This document shows, in pieces, positions 21,048-34,600 of a stretch of 64,000 nt of DNA (positions are counted from its first letter, which is position 1; each line of letters starts with the position of its first letter). Origin of the DNA: Hanleya hanleyi (taxonomy: Eukaryota; Mollusca; Polyplacophora; Lepidopleurida; Hanleyidae); contig JAVTVY010017314.1 of the NCBI GenBank assembly GCA_036873755.1, positions 1 through 64,000 of the forward strand. The letters are read 5' to 3'. A program made the position numbers and the translations under genes. A model generated the notes under the pieces. That model had not been told where the DNA came from, searched no databases, and saw only the letters and a list, made by a program, of their open reading frames with translations.

Positions 21048-22740
21048 GTTGCCATGTAACTTTACAAGTTTAATATCTACCAGTTGAAGTATGAAGGGAA
21101 AAACATGGCAGGAGTGGATTCATGCAATTTGATGTACCGTATCGAAACATGCCTGGAACATAATTGCAATTATGTTGTTTGTATGAAACTCATTATCTGT
21201 GAAATAGGTTCAAGACAAAAAAGGATAGCGACTGCTATTCCATACATGTGTTTAATCTTTACATTTCGAAGGAGACTACTTTCATTCATCATCAGCGGTA
21301 TATGACACAAAGCAAGAGGCCAGTGATATTTTGGCCATATACATACAATGCAGGAAACCATGAATAATAACCAGCTGAACACTGTGAATTGATTCTTTTA
21401 TTTTGATCTTGTAGTCGAAAGCTGGGGAGTCTTATTAAGATTGTGTATGAAAATTTGTTTGGGTTCTGACCAGTTACTTGACTATGGTCACCCAGGCAGG
21501 GCGGAGTTCTTGTAGTTGTTAGATGTCAAGTTATGCTCTTCTATTCTGGTTGCTATGTGTCTAATTGTCTCTCAATATATGACCCAGAACATTCATTATA
21601 CAGTTAGCTTGATATACAACATTCGATTTCAGATTATCATCTTCCAAGTCTTCGTGTTTGAAATAACTAGCTATATTGCACGTGCTTCGAGTATTACATC
21701 TATGCAGGGAACGAGTGTTCCTATACTCCAAGAGTTCATTGTGTTTTAAAGATGAATTATCAACGAATAGAATCTTGAACATTATTTTTATTTCCAAGCT
21801 GAAAGATGGGGATACCAGATTATTTAAGCATGAATTTGCCAACCTGTAGAACTGTCTATAATAACGGGAAACCATTTCTGTGTGTGTTAACTTACATGAA
21901 CACTTCAGTATGTTTATAAATAAGAAAATAGCTTGATGTAACAGCAGTGTTATTCTTGCTATTTCCATTTGTGGAAAGAGATTAAATTAATAAAAGAGGT
22001 CTCCGTCGAAGCTATGTATTTGTTTTTGCCCCCAGTGCCTCATTTGTAGATTGGTAGTATCACAAATAGCTCTTATTGCACACATGTGATTGGTTGGGAG
22101 ATACCATTCCCATGTTAGGCAGAAGTAGTATTGTGTCTTCTGTCTTCCGTTCGTCCAACACTTGGAGTTTCTGTCTTGTGTTCGTCCAACACTTCTGATG
22201 AATTGAAAGAATTCTTCTGAATTTCTGATATTTACATTTGAGACGCCTACTTCGGTGAAAGTCAGTATCATTTCATCAGATTTCATCGTTTCACAGTCTT
22301 TCTTCAAATAGAAGGCACTAGAAATGATGGAGTTCCACATTAATATCTGTCCATGTTCGTCCGACACTTTTTTGAAATTTAAGCAAATTTCCCTGAAAAA
22401 AATTGCTCAGCCAGGTTTAACTGACTTCACATGAAAGAATTTTGGTCTTGATGGTTAATTTGACTGGGGAAGAAGAATTTACAATATATCAAGTAGATGT
22501 AATTGGAGATTTGTAATGTCCTTGTTCGTCCAACACCAACCCGACAACGCTTGAAAATATTGTCTGAATGACAATAATATTTGCAAAGTTATATAATTAC
22601 TTAATGTATGATAAACTTCAATACCCAAGTTAAATAAACAACACAAAAAAAGTTAAGAAAAATCAACTTTATTTTCCACCCTGTGTGTCCCACCATTGGT
22701 AGCACCCAATCATATAAGCAGCCATAAGCACAAAATCCCA
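21048..22740. other. gene-free stretch with a scattered 13-bp motif
   Basis: No gene is supportable; ORFs here are short and of low complexity. The 13-mer GTTCGTCCAACAC (one copy with CCGACAC) occurs at 22149, 22180, 22355 and 22524, irregularly spaced. Confidence 0.4.
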
Positions 22741-22742
22741 GA

Positions 22743-24457
22743 CATCACAATTAGGAAAATTCTCCACGGCAAAAAAACTGCTGAGGAGAAATCAATTTGC
22801 CACGGCAAAAAAGGGCTTCACCACAGCATTTTTTTGTGTGCAGTAGATCTAGTTTTCACTACGACATTTAAATGACTTGCCCAGGATGTTTGCTGGAATT
22901 CACAGATTTTCTACTACAATTTGATGCATTCATTTTTGTCATATTAGAAATTCATAAAATACAGATGAACTTCTGGTCGTATGTACTGACCATTGAGCAA
23001 AAACTAAAAAGTTTTTTGTTCGGGGTAACATAACCTTGCTACAAACCATGCGTTGGTAGGTCGATTTTTAGTTTTATTATTTTAATTTTAGTTTTCAATT
23101 GAACTTTTTCATGATCACATACCTGGTGACAATATTGCTTCATGGGAGTAGAGACATGAGATGTGTGAAACAGAGAAAATATTACCATTTGTGTGGATTT
23201 GAGTTTTCCTGGTTAACAGATATAAGTTCAATATAAGATAGTTTCAGGAATACCCTATATTTCTTAGATGAATTAAAAAATAAGGTAAAATAAAAAAAAA
23301 ACTGAAGTTATAGGTGGGGGCCTGTAGGGTTAATCAAACAAACAATATTTTAAGTTTTGCCTTGGCTTCTTTGCAAACAAGAATGAATAAAAACTCTGAT
23401 TTTCCTAACTCCTCCTGGTAAAGTTTTTGTATTCCGCCTCCAGAATGTTCAGCACATCCAACGACAGCTTAATATTATTGCCGCTTCTTGGTGTGCTGCG
23501 GACTTGCCCATATAGTCGGCCGGAGGCATTTCAATTTTTTATTACCTCGGGTTCCAGCTATCCATTTATCCGATACGGCGATAGTGACAAAGCCACGTGG
23601 TCGTAACATATTGGCCGATCTTGCACGCCTCAAAAAGTAAAGAAAATTTCAAGCACAGTTTTCACCATCGTCCGCCAGTTCAGGCTTTATGCACGACAAC
23701 CTCAAATTTTACATTTCACCATTTCATCAGCATCGTCATGCTCTCGTACGATGGCAAAATAAAACAAATTGTCACTGTCAAAACTTTTAAATACCGCTGT
23801 GCAGGAGAATGGTAATTGTAGGGGCTTACGTGGAGTACAGTAACCCCAAATGTTGGGCAAATTATATTCCGGGTAATGTATGAAAACATGGAGTATACAA
23901 GATATTTAGTGCCAGCTGTAATTAATTAATTTAAGATTACTACTCAGTTCACTATTTCAGGTTGCCGTGCCATTCATAATACAATAATACATAATCCTAA
24001 CTGTATGTGAATTCCCCTTCATCGTAACCCTCACCATTCCCTAGCGCACTCTCCTCATATGCGGTCGCCTGTGCTATTGCGACAACGAAGAAACGCCAGC
24101 GGAGAAATGACCTGCATGCTGGAGAGTGACAGACATCCAATTGAAGATCTGTGCTTTCCAGATCGGGAATGATGGGCTGTCTGTCAGTTCTTGGAAAAGT
24201 GCATTTTGCTGATCGATGTCTCCAAATTATGCAATCAAACAACCACAGCACCAGTAGCTGTCTCGTTTATTAAAACCAAATTTATTAGCAAGAAAAGCCA
24301 GTTCAAGGAGACGTATTTTACCATCGACCGTATGTTGTTTACTGACAACAACATCACTTTACGACCCACGGCAAAAAAACTGCCGTCGCGAAGTGATTTT
24401 ACCCCAGCATTTACCACGGCAAATGCCGTTTGCCGTGGCTAATTGCGAGGGCTGAAA
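22743..24457. mobile_element. possible TIR element with CCACGGCAAA-rich ends
   Basis: The left end has ACAATTAGG...CCACGGCAAAAAAACTGC and a second CCACGGCAAAAAAGGGC about 35 bp on. The right end has CCACGGCAAAAAAACTGCCG, then CCACGGCAAATGCCG, and closes TTTGCCGTGGCTAATTGCGA, the inverse of the left end. The right terminus (TAATTGCGAGGGCT) resembles the ends of the element at 43279-44213 (AGGGCTCG-AATT). No coding capacity is evident. Boundaries are approximate. Confidence 0.4.
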
Positions 24458-24582
24458 TCCTAGACCTTAATTTAGACCAGTGTAATTTCAGATGTACAGG
24501 CGTATATTGAAGCACCTTGGGCTCTTGTCACATGCTTGTTCTTCATGTTTTCCACATGTGGGATATCAAATATTACATCTAG

Positions 24583-25709
24583 GGCCAGTTTTTTTTTATT
24601 TCTTGGTTTACGGATTGAAGGCCTCAACAATTTGGGTTGGTCGGTCGGAAAAAAAAAATGATCAGTGATAAAAGCTTGCACTGTTAACCCATAAAACAAG
24701 AAAACGAGATGGAAAGTGAATTGTTGGAAGGAATCTCTCTCTTAATTTATTCCTGAAACGTTCACATGACACTGTCACTGGAAAAATGTTTGCAATCAAA
24801 ACAGAATAGTTTACCTGTCACAGGCTAGGCCAGACCAGACAGGTTAATATTAGACAGGTGGACAGACGTACCTAACAAAGACAATATCCCTATGCCCAAG
24901 GGTTGAGGTTAACAATCATAAAACTGAACTAGCCTTGTATAAATTTGTATATGCCACTTTGAAAATGTCTTGAATAATGAAATTCATATCACATATTACT
25001 ATTGATGATTGAATAGGTTTCAAAAAATTTGCGTAGAACACTTTTAGGTTACCGGTTTATCATTGAAAATTCAATTTAGGCAAAATATATACTATTCAAA
25101 TATTTGACCGTTTTGATAACATCCCGCTTTGATCACTTTTTTTGATCTATACAAACCTGTACTTCGGGAGACGATCGTATCGCTTCTGTGCACTCCTAAG
25201 AATATCAAAGACAGTTTTATTTGCGTGGACGGGTTTTTCTGTCTCCTTGTGGGCTCGCACAAACACATACCGACTGCAGAATCTTCGCCGGAATGTCATG
25301 AAGGGGTCATGCTTCCGTCTCCGAAATTGGCAGTTTCAGAGAGACGTCCTGATCTCCATTACCATCAAACTGTCGCAGTGTTCGGCTATGATATTTCCAA
25401 TCGTTTCATCTGGATTGGCTCTGACAAGCCCTGGGATGCCCAGAAAGCTATACAGAATGGCGATAAAACACTTTGCGGGGAGTATTTACGATAGCGCGCC
25501 AAGTGGCGGAAGAGTTGTCTTCCCTCGCGGAGAGCAGTTCATCACAGAATTTTGTAACAGGGTTTTCCGGATTTTTTTTTTTCATTGTCGGGAAAATCGA
25601 GTCGGCGGAGAAAAAAATAGGACCATTTGGAAATTATTTTTTTTTCTTCAGGAAACCCGTTTTTGGGGGTCGGCGAATCCGTAAACCAAGAGAATGAAAA
25701 AATCTGGCC
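24583..25709 (-). mobile_element. TAG-flanked TIR DNA transposon (copy B), inverted relative to copy A
   Basis: The left end is GGCCAGTTTTTTTTTATTTC then TTGGTTTACGGATTGAAGG. The right end, in reverse complement, is GGCCAGATTTTTTCATTCTC then TTGGTTTACGGATTCGCC. TAG flanks both sides (24580-24582 and 25710-25712). The whole 1,127 bp matches the three separated parts of copy A in reverse, for example TACCTAACAAAGACAATATC, TTTGATAACATCCCGCTTTG and GTAACAGGGTTTTCCGG. It therefore shows the uninterrupted state of the family. Long ORFs in it are antisense shadows. Confidence 0.85.
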
Positions 25710-25798
25710 TAGTTAGTCAAATGTGTGGGCATATTTTGAAGCCCCTTTGGCTCTGGATGTATAAATTATTTGTAATCTGGGTATCGTCTACAATGTAC

Positions 25799-26737
25799 CT
25801 GGGACGAATATTAAAGGGATATGAAACGTACCCCGACATCAAAGGCGCCGCCGCGAGCTCACGCTGAACGTATGTCTCGCCTGCCAGGTCTCGCGGAGCC
25901 TTTGCATCGCCTAGTTTTCGTCACGAATTCATTCCAGATTTTACCAGATTTATAGACGTTGTTCTGCAGTAATTGGCATCAGATTATTTGATCGAGACGG
26001 GTACTATTTTGAGAGAAAAAACTTTTGAGGGATTTTCATCGAAAAGATGCATATTTTCATGACAACTTTCGACCGGTCCGCTCTGCGCTGCCGATAACTG
26101 AGCGGCTGGAGCGGCAAGGAAAAACTCATTTTTCCCCTTCTTTGTGATCAAACTTCTCATTTATCTCAATTTTTGAAGTATATCTGTGCTAGTTTTTACA
26201 AAATATGCAAGCATGTCATTGACAGTACGCAAAATGTTTTAATTTTCCATTTTCGTTTTTGTAAATAATTGCTCGTGAAAATCGTAAAAATGCCAAATAT
26301 GTAGAATTCTGAACAAATCTCACAATTCTTGTACGTTTTTGTGATTGAACTACTCTTTTGGGTCATATTTTTTTCTAGATTTTTTTTCTCTGTGCACTAG
26401 TTTTGTTTCTCGTCGTTTGCATGATGTATTCCTTTTGCCACTCGTTAAGCTGTAAAGGATTTTTTTTGGTCACCAATCTTGGCCTAAATTGAGTTGACTG
26501 TCGTTCACGTTAATGGAGCCTTGTTGACAAGCATGTGTATTCGCCCAGCATTGACCAGCGAAACAGGGCGGGACTCGCAGCGAAGCACACGTGACGGTCT
26601 TTTGCGCACAAAAGCCAATCAGTGACGAGGCGTACTAATTAACCAATCACTAATCACTCATTAACATATCAATTAGCGAGACAAACCCTAGTTCAAAGAG
26701 AGGAGCCGCGTTTCATATCCCTCTATACTCGTCCCAG
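25799..26737. mobile_element. 939-bp MITE with perfect 7-bp flanking duplication
   Basis: The ends are CTGGGACGAATATTAAAGGG at left and, in reverse complement, CTGGGACGAGTATAGAGGG at right, continuing ATATGAAACG on both sides. AATGTAC flanks both ends (25792-25798 and 26738-26744). The interior is non-coding and GC-richer than its surroundings. The superfamily is not certain: a 7-bp or imperfect 8-bp duplication would suit hAT-related elements. Confidence 0.85.
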
Positions 26738-26744
26738 AATGTAC

Positions 26745-29700
26745 ATATGTATTTACTTTCGGGAATCCTCCTCAGTGAGTTATTGTTTTCAACATGGACT
26801 GTGAGGGTTCCTGATACCTTGGATACAGAGGTATGCAAAGTCATTGCCTCGAACAACCCTGTCTCAAACCTGGCTGTTCCTGCCTGTAACTGGGGTATGG
26901 CCCCCCTAATTAAGATTATCATTAGGAAATGCAGATAAAATGCCACAAATAAAAAAAAGTTCAAGTTAGTTGCGTGAATTGTTTGTTGACAGCTGATGGA
27001 ATAACTGAGCTTTTGTTCTCCACTCTCGTTTTAGCCAGAGTTGTCTGAGAGAATAATAGCTTCAGGCTTGTCACAGAAGTTGGCAACTTTGGGGTAGATT
27101 AGTTTTGATGAGCTCATGAGAATAAAAACCATTTGATCTGAAGAGTTATACACCATGTCTTGTGTATGTCATCTGTCATGTACATGCTTATACTGTACAG
27201 GTAAGCTTTATTTGCCAGACATAATGTAATTACTGACACAGTAGTAGGTTGATTGACTGTAAACAAGAGACATCACTGTTTTGTGTGTTTATCCAGTCAG
27301 TACCTATGGTGGCTGTTTGTTGATAGTTCAGGCTGTGATTACACGGTTGAACAATTCTTACAGAACATGATTAACATCCCAAACAGACTGTGTAAGGTAA
27401 ATTTGACGCCATTGTCTATGCAAAGTGCTCTGGCAAATGTTAGTTTACATAACCATAGACAGTCCAAGTGTTAAGAGGATTATATACAGATTCTGCTTGC
27501 ATTAAATATTTGTTAAACACATTGTTAAACATGGTCGATCAGGCTGGAGATACATTCATCTTTTTGTCTATATGGACAAATGATGGAGAAATGGTGTTTA
27601 CATCTTACCATGAAGCTCCCATTATACATGCTATAAGCTCCATGGTCTGATCATTGGTAAACAATGCATTAATTACCATGTTTATCAGAGATTTAATGAG
27701 AAATGTTCAGGCAGTTTAAACTCATCACATGAACCTCAAAGTTTATCAGTCATGTCAGTATGAGTTGGGAATGTTTATACTTAAAATTGTTTTAACACCT
27801 TGCACTGTCCTCCGAAAGGGGGAATTAATTTACTAAAATGCAGCCTAAGTTCTGAACTTTATACTAATGGGGTAGTAATGCACCACTATTTTGTGCAAAG
27901 TTGAATAAGTGACTGTGCATATGTATACAATTTGAACATGGAATCCAGTATTAAATTGAGTGCACATTCAGATATAGGAATTCTCAGTTCAGTCCAACTC
28001 AGACTGTCAGTAAAACTGTTACATGTACATCTCTTACTGCTTTGCCTTTCGTGATTGATCAGTTCTCTTTCCGTCTTTTGCAAGCTTCATGGGCAATCTT
28101 AGCAGTCTAATCCAATGTCAGTTTGCCTCACTCAGATTTCACTGCCTTGATAAGTAAACTTTATACAAGTTCTAACCAACCATTCTCTTGACAAAGACCT
28201 TATCTGCTGCCAGAAAAAATATCTTAAAAAAACCTATCCGGCCAAAGTACCAATATTCCAATATTGAGTTTGAACGGTGGAAAGTTCTCCCGGCTAAAGC
28301 CACTTGTAGTCTAATATTAAGCCAATCATGACGGAGGTGGGCTCACACGTAAGACAGTGTTTACCAAACTGTTTTTATTATAGAAGATCCGCCAGGAAAT
28401 CTATTTAATCTCTGGCTAAAGAAAGTCAGTGCACACAGCTGCGCATTCCGACAGTGTCAGTACAAGTAGTTTCGGAAATTGCCTCCTTTCATTTACGCAG
28501 GACGGTTCACCTTCAGGCGTCGAGGGAGTCAAAAGGCTTTCGTTGCTTCATTCAAACATTTGAGATCTGTCCATTTAAAACCTCCTCAAACGAACACTAT
28601 TTACATACTGCAGTGCCTGAATGAGCTCCCTCTCTTTGTTGTAACAGTAATTCAAGTAATGAATTTGAAGACCGTATTTGGAGATTGTACGTTTGCCATA
28701 GCCTCAAGAGTGTCGTTCAGAATTAAACAGAAGCCAAGCTCAGTTTTTTGGCAAAAAGAAATTAAAATGAAATGATTTTCCCTGATAAAGAAAAGTCAAA
28801 TAAAGATGAGAGTACAAATGGAGGGTACTTTTTATGCTGGTGAAGATTACAACATACATGATCAGTTTCAGAATCAGTGCTGGTGGTGTTACAAGTTACA
28901 TATTAGACTGTGTGATATTTGTGTGCAATATGCCAACTGCTCCTAACCTCCCCTCCCCTCCAACACACACACACTCTTCCCATTCTCATAGAATTGGTGC
29001 AGTTTACTTGGTCTTGTGTGAAGCTCAAAATGTTCTGGCCTTGCCTTGCTTTTTGACAAGTGTCCTATGTATTAGAACAAAAACATTGTTTCATGTTTTT
29101 GCCTGTCTTTGTTCCTGTTCTCTGCACACTGTGGACATTTCATCTTGAAACAAACCGCCAGCGCCATGTAAGTAGATGTAGCCTTGGCGTTCAATCCTTT
29201 GTCACATGGGTGTGGCTCGCCAGTTGATTGGTTAATAGTTGCAAAATCTTCAGGGAAATGTTCGCAGTCACCACATGCAGACGTCAAAAACTTGTTTCAG
29301 AGCAAAACATGTTTGCAATATCAAACAGGTTTGATCTCGGGAACATTTGTTCTGCACAGGTGTTTTTGGGCCCTGTACACAGCAGACAAAAACAGCTCAG
29401 TTTTTGTTTTGATACAACAAAATGTTGGCTGTGTGCATTGGGCTATACATATACAGATACCGGTATATCGGATGTTCTAGCTCACTCTGTATTCTGATTG
29501 TGTGAATGATGTAACCTGTCTACTAGAAGACAAGTTAACACACTATCGTAGAAATTAAGTAATTTATGGGTAAAACGTATTCATTGTTTCAAATTATTTA
29601 CTAACTCAGATACCTGTGTGAAACCCATTGCCTGAGGCAGAGGGCATCCAAATGGATACCACTGAAAATGGATGATAAGCAAAGCTTGCATTTGCATATG

Positions 29701-29900
29701 AATAGACTGGTCAGCTGTCAGACAGATACTATCTCATGTAGACAGACATAGTTAGATGAGCATACATGTACGGTAATCCCCAGAACAAAGAATTTGACAA
29801 AATGATCAAAAATCATACCAATGATCCATTATTTCTTTGTTATTTCAATGATTTTAGAGAGTGATCAAATTTATTGGAAGTCAATTGAATTTTATCCCCA
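26745..29900. other. gene-free stretch
   Basis: No exon with convincing splice signals and phase was found on either strand. The sequence is AT-rich and of ordinary complexity. I see no strong repeat. Confidence 0.4.
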
Positions 29901-29934
29901 AAATTGGGAGTGATTAAATATGACATGTAAAGAC

Positions 29935-30435
29935 ATCTGAATAGCCCATGTTTTTCAGGTTTTCATGAGTTCTTGATGGTCAGTAACCGTTGACCTTTTG
30001 ATCACAATTTTGGTATCTGACACAATGATTCCCACTAAATGCATCCACTCTTGAAAACATGATTTTCACTGATTGTCTGATTGTTGGTGCTTGGTGACCT
30101 TGACCTTTTGACCTCAATAAGTTTCTTGTTTGCCATAAGCTTGAGATATTCCTGAAGTTTGATCACAATCCATGTCCTTGAACCGAAATTGCACAGACAA
30201 TGTTTTCAGCAATTTCGTAACTTAGGGACCACATTGACGTTGACAGCGACCTTTTGACCTCATTTTGGCATATCGTCTCCCACTAATGCAGCCACTAAAA
30301 AAACGGTATTTGACTTTCACTGATTTTCTGATTCTTGTGTGAGCTTTACGTTTCAATATATCTTCCCTTCCCCACAGACAACTGTGATTTTCTGATTTTA
30401 AGGTCACAGTGACCTTGACCTATTGACCTCATTTG
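29935..30435. repeat. diverged tandem repeats with TGACCTTGACC phrases
   Basis: About four loosely related units carry GTTGACCTTTTGATCACAAT, GTGACCTTGACCTTTTGACC, GCGACCTTTTGACCTC and GTGACCTTGACCTATTGACC. They share TTTTCACTGATT-TCTGATT between them. The same phrase type is found in several mollusc-style dispersed repeats. Confidence 0.6.
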
Positions 30436-31570
30436 TGTTGTGCGACATCAGTGCATGACCCAATAGCTAGCCTGACCAAATATGAGAGAAATCTGCGAAT
30501 TTGTTAAAAAGTGAAAGAAGTACATAATGAAAGTCAGGAGGAGAAGGAAGAGAATATGTATTCCTAGTACTCCGCAAGCTGTAGCTGATGGATGGATGGA
30601 TGGATGTACTTGAGCACTCAGTCGCACAGTGCTGATGTAGACCCAAATAGAACAGAATTGAAAAGAACATGTCAATGTACCACTTTATTAAGGGTATTTG
30701 ACCAGAAAAACTCCAGTTCCGGTATACACATGTAACTTAAAGATAAAAATCAGTGCTATAATAAAATTGAACTTCCAACCACTGGCGCCAGCTTGCAAAA
30801 TGTTGTCAAATGAATTGAGTGAATGTATGTGTACCGTTGGTAGCCTACCCCTGTTTGAAGATACCAATCTGTTTTAGCCATGTGTGGAATGATGGCTTTC
30901 TATATGATTATATTGTGTGGACATTTGTATAAAAACTCTGTTCTTCGTGCTTATACCGCGACATCCGTTTTATTTGTCGAGTCGACATGGCAAGTTGATT
31001 CTGGCAAGAGCAGGGTGAATTGAGTGAACTATGATGTTATCACGCCATACTGTGTTCATTTTGTCAAGTCTGTTGCAGAAGTTGTACCCGCTGACAGCGG
31101 TGTGTTAGATGAGCCATATCAGCGGATCTCGTTTGATCAACCTACCTTGTACAGTACACAGGCCATACATGTGTCATTACTATGTCAGCCTTGATTGGAG
31201 TGGCCTCTAGCCTTGAGCAGTGTCAGATCTAGTCCTACATATAAATATAGTATATTCAGGCTCGTTGCTCATGACATGTAATATTGATATGCCGTCACCT
31301 TGTACATGTATACATACTTAAGAAGGGTTTATATACTTATTTGCTTCTACAACATGGACAATTACAGTGGGAACTGAAATTCTACAGATATAAATGTTGT
31401 TAGATGAGCTTCTGAAATGTTCCTTTTAGACCTCATCTCTCTGCTCCATAAACATACATGTATAATTCTGGTTCTCCTTCTCTTCCCTCACAAAAAAGGA
31501 GTCGAACTCATTGATTCTGAAACAAAATTTTGTAAACCGTGTGATTTCATTTGTAAGATATGCGATATTC
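30436..31570. other. gene-free stretch
   Basis: It holds a short (GATG)n microsatellite at about 30588-30605 and otherwise nothing I can assign. Confidence 0.4.
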
Positions 31571-31574
31571 CCAT

Positions 31575-31676
31575 TCCAGGTCATGGATTGGTACCAAACT
31601 TCGGGTATACCTTACCCAAGGGGCAAAGAAAAACCCTATCAATTTTGATGTCAAAGGTCCAGGTCACTTGCTGAAA
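31575..31676 (+). repeat. dispersed repeat, GGTATACCTTACCC family, copy 1
   Basis: It shares the order ATTGGTACCAAACTT, GGTATACCTTACCC, GGCAAAGAAAAACCCTATC, GTCAAAGGTCCAGGTCAC with copies near 45080-45180 and 45285-45395. Confidence 0.7.
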
Positions 31677-34600
31677 ATCAGTAAATCATTGACGATTTAT
31701 GTTTATGCTAAATGTACAGTTCAGAGATGTGAATTGTGATGGCAAAGAAGAAGCCTGTCAACATCTACGCCTTGGCCAATTTTGGTCATAGGGTACTGAC
31801 TGTGTGCATCCATCCATCTGTCCATCTTGCCTGTTAACACAATGTTTTCCTTGAAGAATTGTTGTCGGGCTTTCCAAATTCATTTAAATTATGCAACTGG
31901 CAATGGGTCAAAAGTCCATCAAAGATGACTGATTTTCAATGGTCAAATTCTGGTATTGGTTATATATTTTGAACGAATACATCTTGGCGCTTCAAATGCA
32001 GTACATGTATGCAACTGGTAATTGACTAGAAACTTTTCCAGGCTGACTAAATACCGGTTATTTCAATATCTCAGAATCAATGCTAGGTTCCCTAAATTTG
32101 TGTTCCTAAAGTTTTCATTTCTGCAGTCATAGGTGTGCACGGACATGTATTGAATGCTGTAAGGCTCTTGTTGTAGGTCTGGCACAGTGTTAGGTTGTTT
32201 GAGAATATGCAGATATGGATTTGAAAATACTAGCTGTGTAGTATAAGTTGTACATTAATCGCTGGTCACAATGGAATCCCAGTATGACCCAGGCTTTCAT
32301 ATCCCTATTCCCTCGTATAATCTTGGTTTCTGTCAGTTGTAAATTTCTTCCACAACATATGTGTATAGTGTGCCATGATTTGGTGTGAAAGCTAGCACTT
32401 GTCAGACTACATGTATATTGAGATGAATCGTGATTCTGTAGATTTGGTCCCTAGGCTCTATACCTAATCACATTATATTGTCTAGACTTTGATGACTGTT
32501 ATTCCCTGTGTTGAGGTACAATGTAACTGTAACATCTGGAGGTCTGGCTTAATAGTTCAATGTTGAATAACTGTATGCATGAAGACGTTTCGAGAATCAG
32601 TGACAATAACCTCATGCAAATGGTCCGAAAATGAGTTTTCATCGTGGCAATTATCCAGATTTTAAAAATTTAATTGTTGCCTCTGGCAAGTTTGACATCC
32701 CAATCGTAAAATTAAACCTCGATTGTCTGTGCAGTGCATTTTAGAACAAATTTTTGTCCATTTTAGTGCATTTAATCGATATGCATGTCATTTGAAGTTT
32801 CTTGCATTTTAACATAGTTAATAGGGAATCCATCAGGCTCAATATGAATTCATTTGTAGATCTGACAGTTACATTATTTATGACCTCAAGATTGGTAATG
32901 GTATTGGGGGAGAGATGTTCTGTATGATACAAAATATGATGAATTTTGTACTTCTCAACTTCTAGATCATAGTGATACGTTTTTTTTTAAACTTGTGAAA
33001 TAAGCTTTAAAGCTGGAAGAATTTTTTTTTTTTATTTGGCTCATTACTAGAAGTATTAGAAAATGGTGTTTCTTCTTGTACCGTATGACATATTTCACCA
33101 TATAAGATAAATCAGTTTGATATTATTTCATGAGAATAGCCAATTTCTGTTACAATTGTCTCCCATAGATATTGAGGAAATATTAGGTTATAATATATGT
33201 ATTTTGTCAATTTATGTTTAATCTAAACAAATATATGCTCAAGTGAGTGATATCACATATGACACATTTTTCTGTTTTTTTGGTCATCCCACTAATGATT
33301 TTCCACTTATTGATACAGTAAAAATCTACTCTTGGAACGAGAAATGAACTGAAGCCAATGAAAAAATCAGATTTCTGTTTGAAAATTTGAATTGACCAAT
33401 GAAGTCTTTCTAAAGTGAGCCATGATGTGCTGGAGTTACTATGTAAATACATTCACCAGACGATGATCCTTGCAATTACATTATCATTTCATATAAATCA
33501 TTTTGGGTCTACCCCCAAATATGGTCCGATACTAATTCTCCTCTATCAACGCTTATCAAGGTCAATTTGTCATTTGACAAGTATATTACTTGTGCATCCA
33601 AATTATATATCGATCTGTTGTGTAATATATATGTGAAGTGTCACACTGATAAAGCGATGAAGAAGATAGAGCTGTTTGGATATGGATAACAACAATTTAG
33701 ACATGTCAGGGTAGATGTGTGTCAATGATATCTATCTGCCCTGGACGTAATCTCGGGCCCACTGATGAACGCTGAACATGTATGAAGAGGATAAATATAG
33801 ACATCTCTCCATCCATAAATGTACATGAATGATACATCGTATCAGGTCGTGTGCTTTATCAAATTTACGTTTCGTGCAGACAAGGCTTGTGGGGAGAATG
33901 ATTGCGAAAATTGCCATCTCGCCTCTACTGGCCGCAACATGAAATCATCACAGAGTGAAACAGGCCCTGATTGGTGAGACAATATTGGAAAGGTTATGTT
34001 TTCAATTGTCCACCTGGAATTCACACAGACAGATTCTCATCAATTTTTTGGGAACGAATCTCTCAGATTTTGACAGACTGGCCCCCGGATATTTTCTCCG
34101 CGCTGCCACGGTGGAACTCCCAAGGCTCCCTGCGCTGGAAAATCGCAATTAATTTAGGTTTATTGCTATGTGCATCGGTGTACCTCGGGCGTTAAACATG
34201 CCAGCAGTAGTATCTTGTTCCAAAATTGATAGCTATCATTGTTGGACCAATTCTTGCCACTTCGAAATAATGTTTTTTTCCCTTCTATAATCTCTTAATG
34301 TTTCACTTCATCATTTAATATTCATAGAGCCATCAAAGTACAGCAAGATCATAGCTATTGTTAGTCTTTGTCATGTTTGAAGTTCTTTCCCATCATTGTG
34401 GCAATTTCAGCTACATGTGTATCAAAGAGGCATACTGATGTGTAGCGTGCTCCGGGAAATAGACATTCTTGATGAAGTTGGTTACAATCTGTTCTAGTGT
34501 ATATATTTCATGTATATTGCCCAAGTACAGTGAACATCCATACGTCCGCGCAATAACTAGCATTAAATGTGGTCATTTATGGTATGTAGTAATTTACATT

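Noticed and set aside
23997..24251. 84-residue minus-strand ORF ending in an acidic tail
   Set aside because: No recognised motif, and it lies within a probable TIR element.
25129..25684. 121- and 180-residue ORFs
   Set aside because: They lie antisense to the reading direction of the TIR family (copy B) and are not conserved in copy A.
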